The notes below the pieces were generated by a model that did not search any database, had not been told where the DNA came from, and was given only the letters and a program-made list of their open reading frames with translations. Source: VYFG01 sp965204165 (lineage in GTDB: Bacteria; Pseudomonadota; Gammaproteobacteria; Arenicellales; Poriferihabitantaceae). Taken from it: DNA of 64,000 nt. This document shows positions 8,887-17,634 of the stretch, in pieces (position 1 is the stretch's first letter; the number at the start of each line of letters is the position of its first letter). The stretch is taken from assembly GCA_965204165.1 (NCBI GenBank), contig OZ241969.1, positions 4,836,001-4,900,000 on the forward strand, given 5' to 3'. The position numbers and the translations under genes were made by a program.

Positions 8887-10090
8887 GGCGGCCTCCCCGG
8901 CGCTCGCGGCCGTGTTCGACGATGCCGTTTCCGCCATCGCCGGCCATGGCCGCGCCGATGCGGCCCGAGACCCGGTCGGCGGCATCGGCGACGGAGCGGG
9001 CGGACAGGTGGACGTAGCGCTCGGTGGTCTCGACCAGAGCGTGGCCGAGCAGTCTGGCGATGGTCACCATGTCGGCGCCGTTCATGGCGGCCACGGAGGC
9101 CCAGGTGTGGCGCAGGTCGTGGAGGCGGACGCCAGCCAGCCCGGCGTCGTCCCGGATGCGCCGCCAGTGGTGGGAGATGGTCGAGACCGGCTTGCCGGGC
9201 GAGCGCCCGGGGAAGACGAACGGGCAGTCCGGGTCCCGGCGGGGGATGGCGTCGATGACCCTGCGGGCGGCGCCGGCCAGCCACACGGTGCGGGGGCCGG
9301 ACTTGGAGTCGGGGAGCAGGATGCGGCGGTCCCGGATCCAGTCCCACTGCAGGCCGGTGACCTCGCCGGCGCGGCAGCCGGTGAGCAGCAGCAGGCGGAT
9401 CACGGCGACGGCCTGGGGGCAGTCGGGTTCGTGGCGGTCGAGGGCGGCGCCGAGCCGGGCCATCTCGTCCGCGGTCAGGAACCGCTCCCTGGGGGCGGTC
9501 CGGTAGCGCCGAGTGCGCCGGCAGGGGTTGGTGTTGTGGTCGCGGTATCCCCACAGCTCGGCCATGCGCATCATGACGGACAGGACCGGCATGGAGCGGT
9601 TCGCGGTGCCGGGGCGGTCCGCCATGGCGGCGAACCAGTCCCGGACGTGCCCGGGTCCGATGCCGTCCACGGCCAGGTGGCCGAGGACGGGGAGGATCTC
9701 GTTGTGGACGATGCGCCGGTTGGCCTGCCGGGTGCGGGGCTTCCAGTGGCGGGCGTGGCGCTCGAGGAACTCGGCGGCGAAGTCGGCCATGGGGCGGCCG
9801 GGATACCGGGGACCGGCGTTCCGGGCCGGCGGATCGGCGAGCCCGGGCAGGACCCGGCGCGCCTCATGGCGGGCCTGGGGGACGCTCATGGCGTCGGCGG
9901 ACCCGAGGGTGACGCGGCGGACCCGGCCCCCGGGGGTCCGGCGGCGCAGGAAGAAGGAGCGGGTTCCGGAGGGATGGACGGACAGGCCGAGTCCGGAGAT
10001 GGCGTCGTCCCAGAGGTCGTACTTGCGCTTGCGGGGCCGGGCTGCGGCGACCCGTCTGGGGAAGGAGGTGCGGGAGGTGGATGCGGTCAT
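8873..10090 (-). CDS. Tyrosine recombinase/integrase (first of tandem pair)
   Basis: 405 residues with a GAGGAG ribosome binding site before the ATG at 10090. Catalytic residues are visible in order: Arg near 240 (TGCRAGE), Lys near 263 (DSKSG), His and Arg near 324 and 327 (HDLRHT), His near 350 (LLGHAL) and Tyr near 359 (ERYVHL). The N-terminal part carries the VHPSGTRSFFL arm-binding signature of DUF4102-type integrases. It is followed, with overlap, by a second divergent integrase. Such tandem pairs occur on genomic islands where two recombinases act together, but cooperation here is inferred only from gene order. Confidence 0.9.
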   Translation of the reverse strand: MTASTSRTSFPRRVAAARPRKRKYDLWDDAISGLGLSVHPSGTRSFFLRRRTPGGRVRRVTLGSADAMSVPQARHEARRVLPGLADPPARNAGPRYPGRPMADFAAEFLERHARHWKPRTRQANRRIVHNEILPVLGHLAVDGIGPGHVRDWFAAMADRPGTANRSMPVLSVMMRMAELWGYRDHNTNPCRRTRRYRTAPRERFLTADEMARLGAALDRHEPDCPQAVAVIRLLLLTGCRAGEVTGLQWDWIRDRRILLPDSKSGPRTVWLAGAARRVIDAIPRRDPDCPFVFPGRSPGKPVSTISHHWRRIRDDAGLAGVRLHDLRHTWASVAAMNGADMVTIARLLGHALVETTERYVHLSARSVADAADRVSGRIGAAMAGDGGNGIVEHGRERRGGRHAQG

Positions 10091-10947
10091 GATGCGGCTC
10101 CTCGGTTCGGGCCGCGCGACCGGTGGTCCATATAGGAAGCAGTCGCGGCGGCGTTTCTACCAACGGACCGCGCTTCCGGGACCGGAACGTAAATGAATCA
10201 AGTCATTGATTCAGAACACGTTTCCATCATCTTGCACGACGGTGAACAGGCGTGCCCGACAGCAATTTCTTGCGTCGGGTGTGAGAGAAAACGCCGCCGG
10301 GCGTAGAAATGAGAGAAGATCGAGGAGCACACCACGAACGATTCGGGATCCCGGCAGAGCGAAGGGATGGAGCCCGGCGGCGTTTGAGCGGGGCAGCGGA
10401 AGCGACCCGCGATGGGGAGCGGCACGCGACCCGATGGAGTTCCCGAAGGGGAAGCGCGACCGACGCGCCAACGGGCAGAGGCACGAGAAGAAACTTGCGT
10501 CGGTGGCGGAGTCCGGTGCGGCTGACGCTGCGGCCCGGGAACCGGTTGACCACTGCGACCATCACCGTGAATTTTTTTCGGCTCGTTGTGGAACAGGTGG
10601 AGATGCCGGACGCGGCGCGCGTGACGGAGACCGGGACGGTCGGAGCGGCGGTCGCGTACGCCGGCGGAAAAATGATTGCGACCGAAGGGAGCAGGAGAAG
10701 AAGTACGTGCCGGCAGCGCCGTGCGGCGAAGCCGGGGGCGGTGACCCGGCACGGGTCCGCCACCGGGACCGTCGCGGAGCATCGGGTCGGCAGCAGGCGT
10801 CGAAGCGGATGCGGTTGCCGCCGCCGCCGCGGACGGGGAATGGAAAGAGCGCCGGGCGCCGCGCAGCGGCGATGGCGCGGCACGGCCGCCGCGCTGGAAG
10901 GGAAGAAGGACCGCGCCGTCGGAACGACGCGGCCCTGTGCCGGTGCC
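10091..10947. other. Gene-free stretch upstream of integrase pair
   Basis: About 850 bp without a convincing gene; frames on both strands give Arg-rich products without domain signatures. It contains the partner (about 10272-10395) of the degenerate repeat at 7324-7450. It also holds the promoter region for the integrase pair. Confidence 0.35.
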
Positions 10948-11886
10948 TCAGCACCGAAGCACCGGTATGCCGACGCTTTCTGCCTTGTCCGCCAGGTTCG
11001 CGGTGATGCCGGAGTCGCTCGGGAAGAGGATGATGCCCTTCGGCATCAGGTTCAGCAGCTCGTCGTTCCGGCGGAAGGGAGCGGCCTTCCCGTGGGTGTT
11101 CCAGTCGGGCCGGCAGACCACCTGGTGCACGCCGCGGGCCTCGGCCCAGCGGGCGGCGAACTTCTCGACGCCGGGCCCGCCGCCGTGGACCAGCACCATG
11201 TCCGCGTACTTGCGGTGCGCGGCGTCCAGCTTGCGGAAGACCGCGTCCGGGTCGCCGTCCTTCCCGCCCGCGACGGCGATCAGGGTTCCGTCCGGGAGGT
11301 TCTCCTTCGCCGCGGCGCTGTCCCTCGCCCGGAGGAAGTCCCGGGCGTCGATGGCGGCGGAGGTGAGGACCCCGGTGCGGCTGGTGTGCGATCCGGAACG
11401 CGGGCGCCACATCTCCCCGGTCTGCGCCTGGTACTGCGCCGCCGCCGCGTCCCGCATCTCCTCGAAGGCGTCGCGCCTGCCGCCCAGGTTCTTCGCCCGG
11501 TCGGTGAGCAGCTCCAGCTCCCGCGACTTGATCTCGGTCCCGTCCTGTTCCTTCTGCAGGTCGCGGAGCTCCGGCGCGATCCGGTCGATGTTTCTGTCGA
11601 GCCGCCTGATCTGCGCGTCCAGCATGTTCACGAAACCCCAGAGGAGGGAGCCGGCCTCGTCGGCGATCTGGAACCCGGTGATGCCGATGGAGTCGGCGAG
11701 GACCGAGAACGCCTCGGCCACGGCGCCGATGGCGGTGTCCCGCTCCCAGACCTCCCTGGGATCGAACTCGCCGCGCTCGGGGGTCGCTCCGTGGAGCTTC
11801 GCCTGCTCGCAGATCATGGCGGTGATGGATTGATCTCCGGTGTCGATGCTGTCAAGGTTGTCGATGGTGTTGTCGATGTCTAACAT
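10948..11886 (-). CDS. DUF2493 (SLOG/YspA-like) domain protein
   Basis: 312 residues from the ATG at 11886 (MLDIDNTIDNLDS), chosen because GGAG lies 8 bases upstream. The first 190 residues are acidic and helical. The last 115 hold the DUF2493 domain: a strand DGTLIAVAGGKDG, then MVLVHGGGPGVEKFAARWA and GIILFPSDSGITANLADKA, a Rossmann-like fold of the SLOG superfamily thought to bind nucleotides or nucleotide-like ligands. Genes of this type are frequent on conjugative and integrative elements, usually near ssb-type genes as here, with unknown function. It reads toward the integrase pair. Confidence 0.8.
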   Translation of the reverse strand: MLDIDNTIDNLDSIDTGDQSITAMICEQAKLHGATPERGEFDPREVWERDTAIGAVAEAFSVLADSIGITGFQIADEAGSLLWGFVNMLDAQIRRLDRNIDRIAPELRDLQKEQDGTEIKSRELELLTDRAKNLGGRRDAFEEMRDAAAAQYQAQTGEMWRPRSGSHTSRTGVLTSAAIDARDFLRARDSAAAKENLPDGTLIAVAGGKDGDPDAVFRKLDAAHRKYADMVLVHGGGPGVEKFAARWAEARGVHQVVCRPDWNTHGKAAPFRRNDELLNLMPKGIILFPSDSGITANLADKAESVGIPVLRC

Positions 11887-12526
11887 TGTGAATTCTCCGA
11901 ATGAACAATAGGAAGTGAAGGGGCGAAGCCCCGCATGCGCTGGAAGGGAACTTCCTGCGTATTCATCCCTCATCGCCGCGCGCAGAGCCGCCACCGGGGC
12001 CCAGGGACATGGGTCGGCGTGCCGCGCGATGGTGCGGGCGTATATGGACGCCGCCGGGTTTGCAACCCCCCGGCTTCACGCTTTGGCAGTTTGACAAGTC
12101 GTCGAGCGCGGTCGTATATCAGGCCTCTGATTAAGCGGCATCACGATGTGCCGCGGGCCGGTATGGATATCAGCGGAACAGGTCCAGATCGCACTGTAGG
12201 CCTTTAGGCCGATGCCCGCACATGGTTTTCCTGTTCCCGGCTATTCGACTGTTTGCCCCTACTGCCTCTGCGCTCTTTCGAGTGGTTGCAACAACCCGGT
12301 CTCCCGGTTCCTCGTGGTTAACTCACGATCGCCGGAAAGCCGGGACGGTTCCGGAGTATTCCCCGGAATCGTTCAGGTGCCGGTCCGGCCTGCCTTGCAG
12401 ACCGCAGCGGCGAAGTTCTTTTCCAGGGCCGGGGAGGCCTTTGCAGGCCCGTCCTGGCGCCGAACGCGGGACACCCTCGGCCATACGAGGTCGCCAACCC
12501 ATGTCTGAGTGTCTCCGGACACATTC
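11887..12526. other. Gene-free stretch with small hairpin, beside second IS1111-type transposase
   Basis: About 640 bp with no supported gene. A tight hairpin (GGGGC-GAA-GCCCC) lies near 11920, upstream of the DUF2493 gene. The right part (about 12400-12526) is 3' of the IS1111-type transposase and is expected to hold its guide-RNA-encoding end; the element's limits were not found. Confidence 0.35.
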
Positions 12527-13582
12527 TCACGCTCCCGCGGCCTGGATGCCGGCAGCCCGGACTACCGCGTCATGCCGATAGTCCTCCCCCTTCATCAGCA
12601 GCGCCCACATGATCCGTGCCATCTTGTTGGCCAGCACGATGGCGGCCTGGATCGTCGGCTTGCGTTCGAGCAGCCGCTTCAACCAGGGGTCCGGCTCCTT
12701 GCCCCAGCGGGTCGTTCGCTGGATCACGGTCATCGCGCCGGTGATCAGCAGTCGGCGCAGGTCCCGCTGACCCATCTTCGACAGCTCCCCGATCCTGGTC
12801 TTCCCCCCGGACGATTTCTGAAGGGGCACGAGACCGAGCCAGGCTGCGAAATCCCTGCCGCACCTGAAGTCCTCCATGTCCGGCGCAAAGGCCAGGAACG
12901 CCAGTCCCGTGATCGGGCCCACGCCCGGAATGGTCCGAAGACGTCGAATGGTTTCATCATCCCTGGCGGCCGCCCGGCCCTGGCGGTCCAGTTCGACAAT
13001 CCGGGCATCGAACGCGCGGATCTGCTTTACGAGCATGTCCGCCATCTCCCGGGCGAGGTCGGGAAGCCGGGAGTCTTCCCGGTCCTCCAGCACCGCCTCC
13101 AGGGTCTTGACGTTGGCCCGCCCCCTGGGCGCTACCAGGCCGTACTCCGCCAGCAGTCCCCGCAGGGAATTGATGGTCTGCGTACGCTGACGGACCATGA
13201 GGTCCCGGACCCGGAACAGCATGGCCCGTGCCTGCTGGCCTTCGTCTTTTACCGAAACGACCCGCATCGTCGGGCGTGAGGCCGCCTCCGCGATGGCTTC
13301 CGCATCCGCCATGTCGTTCTTGTGCCGTTTGACGAACGGCTTCACATAGGCGGGCGGCAGAATATGAACCCGGTGGCCCAGCTGGCGGATCTCCCGTGCC
13401 CAGTGATGGGCCCCACCGCAGGCCTCCAACGCAACCAGGCAGGGGGGCTGCTTGCCCAGAAAGTACAGCAGCTTCCCCCGCGTGACCCGCTTGCGGAATG
13501 CCACCGAGCCATCCTTGTAGGCCCCGTGGAGCTGGAACAGGTTCTTTGCCAGGTCAATACCGATGATGCTAATCTTTTTCAT
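12527..13582 (-). CDS. IS110-family transposase, IS1111 group (second, distinct element)
   Basis: 351 residues, intact. DEDD motifs: IIGIDLAKN, ALEACGGAHHWARE, KNDMADAEAIAEA. C-terminal motifs: IPGVGPITGLAFLA and LGLVPLQKSSGGK with the conserved Ser. It is clearly related to the transposase at 5751-6830 but differs along its length, so it represents another element, not a copy. It lies in the integrative-element backbone between the DUF2493 gene and the small gene at 14044. Confidence 0.92.
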   Translation of the reverse strand: MKKISIIGIDLAKNLFQLHGAYKDGSVAFRKRVTRGKLLYFLGKQPPCLVALEACGGAHHWAREIRQLGHRVHILPPAYVKPFVKRHKNDMADAEAIAEAASRPTMRVVSVKDEGQQARAMLFRVRDLMVRQRTQTINSLRGLLAEYGLVAPRGRANVKTLEAVLEDREDSRLPDLAREMADMLVKQIRAFDARIVELDRQGRAAARDDETIRRLRTIPGVGPITGLAFLAFAPDMEDFRCGRDFAAWLGLVPLQKSSGGKTRIGELSKMGQRDLRRLLITGAMTVIQRTTRWGKEPDPWLKRLLERKPTIQAAIVLANKMARIMWALLMKGEDYRHDAVVRAAGIQAAGA

Positions 13583-14043
13583 GGATGTCGTCTCTCGTTG
13601 AAGGAGTGTTCAATGCCAGCCTGCTGGCACCTGCTTCACTATGAAGCAGTAGAGAGGCGGCGTCCATTCCATCGCAGTGACGACCGCAGGGAGGAATGAG
13701 CCACGGTCGCGTGGCGCGCCGGCGCTAGGCGCGCCAGCGCCGTTGTCCCTGGAGGCGCGGCCGGAACGGAGCGGAGCGCAGTGGAGGACTCCCCCCTGGG
13801 AGTTGACGGAGAGAGCACGTGGACACACTGGGAATGTAGTAGGGAGTAGTACTGTCCCCCCAATGAGGTCGCGTCAGGCGTACAACGAGGAGAGCCGAGT
13901 GAAACGCCGTGGGTGCATGGACAGCACCAGCGACCGACAAGCCGCGCCGCAGGCGCTCATTGTGGGCAGGACGCCCACCGGGCGGTGGGTGTGTGAGGAA
14001 AGCGGCGGGAAGTGGACTTGCATGGCGGCGCTGGCCGTGACCA
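13583..14043. other. Gene-free stretch with palindromes
   Basis: About 460 bp without a supported gene. It includes short GC palindromes near 13710-13740 (GGCGCGCC and GGCGC/GCGCC blocks). The part next to 13582 is the 5' flank of the IS1111-type element. Confidence 0.35.
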
Positions 14044-14277
14044 TCAGAATCGCCATCCCTGGAGCGGATGCGACTGGAGCCGCTTTGTGATGGTTTGGTG
14101 GACCTTGCTCCGGTCGTTCTGCCTGTACCAACCACGGCAGTCCTCGATCAACAAAATCAGGTAGAAGGGCTGGCCGGTCAGCGGATCCTCATGGCGATAC
14201 AGGTCGCCGACGGCCTCGCCGTCGTGACGGATGATGGCCTCGTCGTCGCCGGTTTTCTGGAAGGTGATTCGGGGCAC
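14044..14277 (-). CDS. Small conserved-looking hypothetical protein (77 aa)
   Basis: MPRITFQKTGDDEAIIRHDG opens a compact 77-residue protein with alternating strands (EAVGDLYRHEDP, FYLILLIEDCRGWY) and a basic C-terminus (TITKRLQSHPLQGWRF). The order of hydrophobic and charged residues is protein-like and it sits in the same orientation as ssb and the DUF2493 gene, as small accessory genes of integrative elements do. I do not recognise the family. It is downstream of the ssb terminator, so it probably has its own promoter. Confidence 0.5.
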   Translation of the reverse strand: MPRITFQKTGDDEAIIRHDGEAVGDLYRHEDPLTGQPFYLILLIEDCRGWYRQNDRSKVHQTITKRLQSHPLQGWRF

Positions 14278-14420
14278 GGTTCACTCCGGTCGGTGTGCTG
14301 GTTGACATGACGCGCGAAGGCCCTCTCTCCGCCCCCGCGCGGTTCACCACCCGCCCCCCTGTCCATCAACTCCATCGCCATGCCGGCGGGCGCGGCGAAG
14401 CCGGCCGTCGCGGACGCTGC

Positions 14421-14454
14421 AAAAAAAAAGCCGCAGTCCCTGCGGGACTGCGGC
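14421..14454 (-). terminator. Rho-independent terminator of ssb
   Basis: An 11-bp perfect stem (GCCGCAGTCCC pairing with GGGACTGCGGC) with a 3-base loop, followed on the minus strand by nine consecutive T. It lies just 27 bp beyond the ssb stop codon and is the clearest intrinsic terminator in the window. Confidence 0.93.
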
Positions 14455-14480
14455 TGGAGTGGAGGAGACGGAGAGGCGGC

Positions 14481-14933
14481 TCAGAACGGCAGATCCTCTT
14501 CGATCCCGTCGGCGTTCACCGGTGCGGAATCCTGTGCTGCGGCCGGGGCCTCGGCGGCCTGCGCCTGGGCGCCTCCGTCCGGCCTGGCGGGCCGGTCGAG
14601 GAACTGGATTCTGGAACCGGGCACGAGCATGATCTCCGTGGAGAACCGGTCGGCGTCCTCGCCGTCCTTGCGCCACCGGCGGGTCTGGAGCTTGCCGTCG
14701 ACGTAGACCAGGCGGCCCTTCTTCGCGTGCTTCTCCAGCATGGTGATGAGGCCGTCCTGGAAGGTGACCAGGCGGTGCCACTCCGTGCGGTCGACCCGCT
14801 CCCCGTCCCGGATGTAGGACTCGTCGGTGGCGATGCTGAGGTTGGCGACGCGTCCGCCGGACGCGAGGTGGTTGACGGTGACGTCCTGTCCGATGCGGCC
14901 GATCAATGAGGCCTTGTTGAGTCCGAAAGGCAT
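14481..14933 (-). CDS. ssb: Single-stranded DNA-binding protein
   Basis: 150 residues starting MPFGLNKASLIGRIGQDVTV. The OB fold is visible from the start: NKASLIGRIG, then VANLSIATDES, DRTEWHRLVTFQ, GRLVYVDGKLQTRRW and STEIMLV. The tail is Ala/Gln-rich and ends EEDLPF, the acidic C-terminal tip by which SSB recruits partner proteins. The start is fixed by a strong AGGAGG seven bases upstream. At 150 residues it is a typical accessory SSB of an integrative or conjugative element, not necessarily the housekeeping copy. It is followed by a strong terminator. Confidence 0.95.
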   Translation of the reverse strand: MPFGLNKASLIGRIGQDVTVNHLASGGRVANLSIATDESYIRDGERVDRTEWHRLVTFQDGLITMLEKHAKKGRLVYVDGKLQTRRWRKDGEDADRFSTEIMLVPGSRIQFLDRPARPDGGAQAQAAEAPAAAQDSAPVNADGIEEDLPF

Positions 14934-15078
14934 ATGTACCTCCTGAGGTAACGTTGGTTGATGAAACGGAAAAAACGGATAAAACGGAAAAACGATGGAA
15001 CGAACCCCCGGGGGTCCGGGTTCTTCTTTCTCCCGGCCCCCCTTCGGTTCACCTTCTCCAGACCCCTCTTTCCCTCCG

Positions 15079-15246
15079 TCAGCCTTCGGGACGAAGGTCG
15101 AGGGCCGGCTCAGAGGAAACGTCGTCGAGGATCTCCCGGACAACCTGGCTGTCCAGGCCGATCTCGCCGAGCAGCTGGTCGGGGCTGGTGGGGATTTCGG
15201 ATGCTTCGGGCATTTCGGAATTGCCCCCGATTTCGCGGATGTGCAT
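15079..15246 (-). CDS. Small acidic hypothetical protein (55 aa)
   Basis: A 55-residue frame starting MHIREIGGNSEMPEASEIP, preceded by GGGAGA at proper spacing, with an acidic helical middle (LLGEIGLDSQVVREILDD). The good ribosome binding site and non-random sequence argue for a real small gene in the ssb transcription unit, about 145 bp upstream of ssb. The family is not recognised. Confidence 0.45.
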   Translation of the reverse strand: MHIREIGGNSEMPEASEIPTSPDQLLGEIGLDSQVVREILDDVSSEPALDLRPEG

Positions 15247-15906
15247 GATGGTTCTCCCGTGTCGGGTTGATGGAAAGTTCGATGAACCCCGGGGAGGCGG
15301 CCGGAGCCGGGCTCCCTCCCACCTACCCGGGTTCACTCTTTCCGTCTCTGCCCTCCGACTCCGGAACGGGGCCTGGAAGGGCGGACAGGGGCGTGGGGAC
15401 CAGGGTGGGGGCCGGGCCGGAAAAAGGCGGAAAAAAGCCCTGCGGGGCCGTCAGGGGCCGCTGCCGATGGATGCGGGTGGGTTTCCGTTCCGGCGCAGAC
15501 CGGCGCCGGCTCCGTCCCCGGCGCATCGCGTGCGGCGAGCCGTGGTCCCGCCGGTTCCATGATCCCCGTCCGGCTGCCGCCCGGGACGGCTTGACCGTCT
15601 TCCGTGACAGCGGCGGTGTATACTGGCCCGGCACGCGCCCCCCGTCTCCTTACCGGGTGACATGCCGGCCGGCATCGCCCGACAGGGGGCGCGTGCTTCT
15701 TCCGGATTCTTCCGGGTTCTTCCGGGTTCTGCCGGACCGTTGATGATCATCCGCCGCCGCGGCCGACTCCACCGGGGCAGACGCGGGCGGGCCGGCAGCC
15801 GGCCGCCCGTGAAACAGGGGGCGGTGGCCCGGCGGTCACGGACATGGCCGTGCTGGATCACGGGCCGGCGGTACCCCGTCCGGCTACGGAGTGCGGTGGA
15901 GGGCAA
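15247..15906. other. Gene-free stretch with short tandem repeat
   Basis: About 660 bp with no convincing gene on either strand. A short tandem repeat of the type TTCTTCCGGG is present at about 15700-15735. Confidence 0.35.
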
Positions 15907-16353
15907 TCACGCCCAGCCGACCGACCCCGCCAGCGGGTGGTTCTCGGCGACGACCTCGAAACGCCCCTGCCGGAGCCTGAGAAACGCGGCGCCGGCGTCC
16001 GCGTCGGCCCGGCTGTCGAAGGGCCCGTGCTCCTCCCCGGTGTCCAGGTCCACCACGGTGTATTCGGGCTCCCAGGCGGGCATCCCGCGGAAGTGGGCGG
16101 ACCGGGTGTAGCTTCTCTCGGCACAGCTCGGACAGCGGGCCGCTCCCTGACTGGGCTGGCCACAATCGGTACAGACCATTTCCCGCCTTCTCCGCCAGTA
16201 CCGTTTCCGGGACGCGGCGTTGCGCCGTTCGACCCGTCCGCTGCCGGCCTCCAGGGCATTGCAGGAAAGGCAGGTGGCGGTGCCGTCGAAGGCGGGGGCG
16301 TGTCCGCACCTCGTGCAGATGCCGGCGGCCCTGGAGTGGGTTTTCAACTGCAC
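15907..16353 (-). CDS. Double zinc-ribbon hypothetical protein
   Basis: About 148 residues if started at the GTG at 16353 (VQLKTHSRAAG). Two CxxC...CxxC knuckles are visible, CTRCGHAPAFDGTATCLSC and CTDCGQPSQGAARCPSC, separated by a basic linker (RKRYWRRRREM). The C-terminal third is acidic and ends in a small alpha/beta unit (EYTVVDLDTGEEHGPF). This suggests two zinc sites and nucleic-acid or protein binding. The start is uncertain: the frame stays open upstream but that part overlaps the divergent gene at 16383. The family is not recognised. Confidence 0.55.
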   Translation of the reverse strand: MQLKTHSRAAGICTRCGHAPAFDGTATCLSCNALEAGSGRVERRNAASRKRYWRRRREMVCTDCGQPSQGAARCPSCAERSYTRSAHFRGMPAWEPEYTVVDLDTGEEHGPFDSRADADAGAAFLRLRQGRFEVVAENHPLAGSVGWA

Positions 16354-16382
16354 GTCACCTGTGCATCGAGAAGCAGCGCTTT

Positions 16383-16691
16383 GTGGTGACGCACCCTTTT
16401 CACCCTCTTCACGGACGCGAGTTCGATCTGATCGAGACCACGTCGATGGTCGGGGTTGGACTGGTCCACTACACGGATGACGACGGCACGGTGCGCACGA
16501 TGCGTCAGGCATTCACAAGCGTCGCGGCGGTGGATCCGTTCGTGCGGGTGGCTGCGGGCCGGTCGGCGTTTCGCGTATCGGACCTGCTCGCGCTGTCGGC
16601 ATTGCTGGCCGGCCTGGACGGGGATGCCTGCGACGGGAACGAGGGCGACGGCGATACGGACAGTGTCAAGGAGATTATGTCCCATGTGTAA
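16383..16691 (+). CDS. DUF5372-family protein of a serine-recombinase transposon
   Basis: 102 residues from a GTG (VVTHPFHPLHGREFDLI). The motif THPFHPLHGREF and the following GLVHYTDDDGTVRTM are the hallmark of the DUF5372 family, small proteins found next to transposon-type large serine recombinases. The frame stays open a little upstream (EKQRF precedes the GTG), so the true start may be earlier. The function is unknown. It heads a group of four genes, in this order: DUF5372, helix-turn-helix protein, 101-residue protein and recombinase. A 180-bp AT-rich gap separates it from the next gene. Confidence 0.75.
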   Translation: MVTHPFHPLHGREFDLIETTSMVGVGLVHYTDDDGTVRTMRQAFTSVAAVDPFVRVAAGRSAFRVSDLLALSALLAGLDGDACDGNEGDGDTDSVKEIMSHV

Positions 16692-16873
16692 GAACGTTTT
16701 TGTCATACATGAGAAAGGAACGGAGCCTGGCGGGATGGGCCTGATAGAGAGAAACGGGAATATTCCTATATATATTCAGGGTTATTCGTACATTCACAGG
16801 AGAAATCCTCTTGATTCGGCATTCATAATGTGCATAAATAGATTTACATTCATTTTTCAACGGACCCCACGCG
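16692..16873. promoter_or_regulatory. AT-rich promoter region of recombinase operon
   Basis: 180 bp markedly richer in A and T than its surroundings (for example CCTATATATATTCAGGG near 16765 and CATAAATAGATTTACATTC near 16835). It directly precedes three tightly coupled genes, so it is the likely promoter and regulatory region of the operon. No exact -35/-10 pair is claimed. Confidence 0.5.
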
Positions 16874-17332
16874 ATGGCCAGACATTCCACCGATGCAAAG
16901 ACCCGGGCCCTCAGGGAGCATGGCTGCCTGAACCCGAACGCGGAGGCGGTGCGGGACGAACTGTTCCTCTCCAACGCCTTCTTCGATCCGCGCGACCTGC
17001 TCCAGGTCAAGTACGAGATGCTGCGCCGCGTGCGCGAGGACGGCGTGCCGGTGAGCCATGCCGCGGCCAGCTTCGGGGTCTCCCGGCCCACCTGGTACCT
17101 CGCGCAGCGCGCCTACGATGCCGGCGGGCTGCCGGGACTGCTGCCGGACCGTCCGGGGCCCCGCCGGCCCCACAAGATCAGCGACGAGGTGGTCGAGGCG
17201 CTGCGGTCGGCGAAGAACGAACGGCCGGAGCTGACGGCCGCGGACCTGGTCGATCTCGTGCGCGCGCGCTTCGGCATCTCGGTCCATCGCCGCAGCATCG
17301 ACCGTGCCCTCGGGCGGGAAAAAAAACGATGA
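16874..17332 (+). CDS. Helix-turn-helix protein of the recombinase operon
   Basis: 152 residues starting MARHSTDAKTRALREHGCLN. Residues about 55-85 form an HTH of the IS630/Homeodomain-like kind (GVPVSHAAASFGVSRPTWYLAQRAY), followed by GLLPDRPGPRRPHKISDE, the usual linker of that domain, and a second winged region. It resembles the DNA-binding half of a DDE transposase without the catalytic half. Its stop overlaps the next start (ATGA at 17329). It is probably a DNA-binding partner or regulator of the serine recombinase. Confidence 0.75.
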   Translation: MARHSTDAKTRALREHGCLNPNAEAVRDELFLSNAFFDPRDLLQVKYEMLRRVREDGVPVSHAAASFGVSRPTWYLAQRAYDAGGLPGLLPDRPGPRRPHKISDEVVEALRSAKNERPELTAADLVDLVRARFGISVHRRSIDRALGREKKR

Positions 17333-17634
17333 AGGGCGGTCCGCGGAATACCGTGATCGACGCGGCGGAACACTCCGCCTACGGGCATGGCTACGAGCGG
17401 ATGCGCCGCCATGCCGTCGAGCCCGGCGCCGTCCACGACCGCCACGGGCACGCCGTGGTGGCGCTGCGCGGCGTCGCGGCCTGGCTGCGGGCATTCGCCG
17501 AACTGCCCGTCCCGCCGGCGGCGGTCTGCGGGGGCGTCTCTGCGGCGACGCTGCCCGCCGATGTCGAAAGGCCGGTGATCGACGTTCTGCTCGAGATGCT
17601 GAAGGGCCATATGCAGCAGGGGGAGCCGGCATGA
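17329..17634 (+). CDS. Small helical protein of the recombinase operon (101 aa)
   Basis: Starts MKGGPRNTVIDAAEHSAYGH and overlaps both neighbours by ATGA junctions (17329-17332 and 17631-17634), so translation of the three genes is coupled. The sequence is helical and without recognisable catalytic motifs. It belongs to the same transposon module, since similarly small genes sit between the HTH gene and the recombinase in such modules. Function unknown. Confidence 0.6.
   Translation: MKGGPRNTVIDAAEHSAYGHGYERMRRHAVEPGAVHDRHGHAVVALRGVAAWLRAFAELPVPPAAVCGGVSAATLPADVERPVIDVLLEMLKGHMQQGEPA

Noticed and set aside
10309..11883. 524-codon plus-strand frame opposite the DUF2493 gene
   Set aside because: Antisense shadow; the minus-strand gene has a good ribosome binding site and domain motifs.
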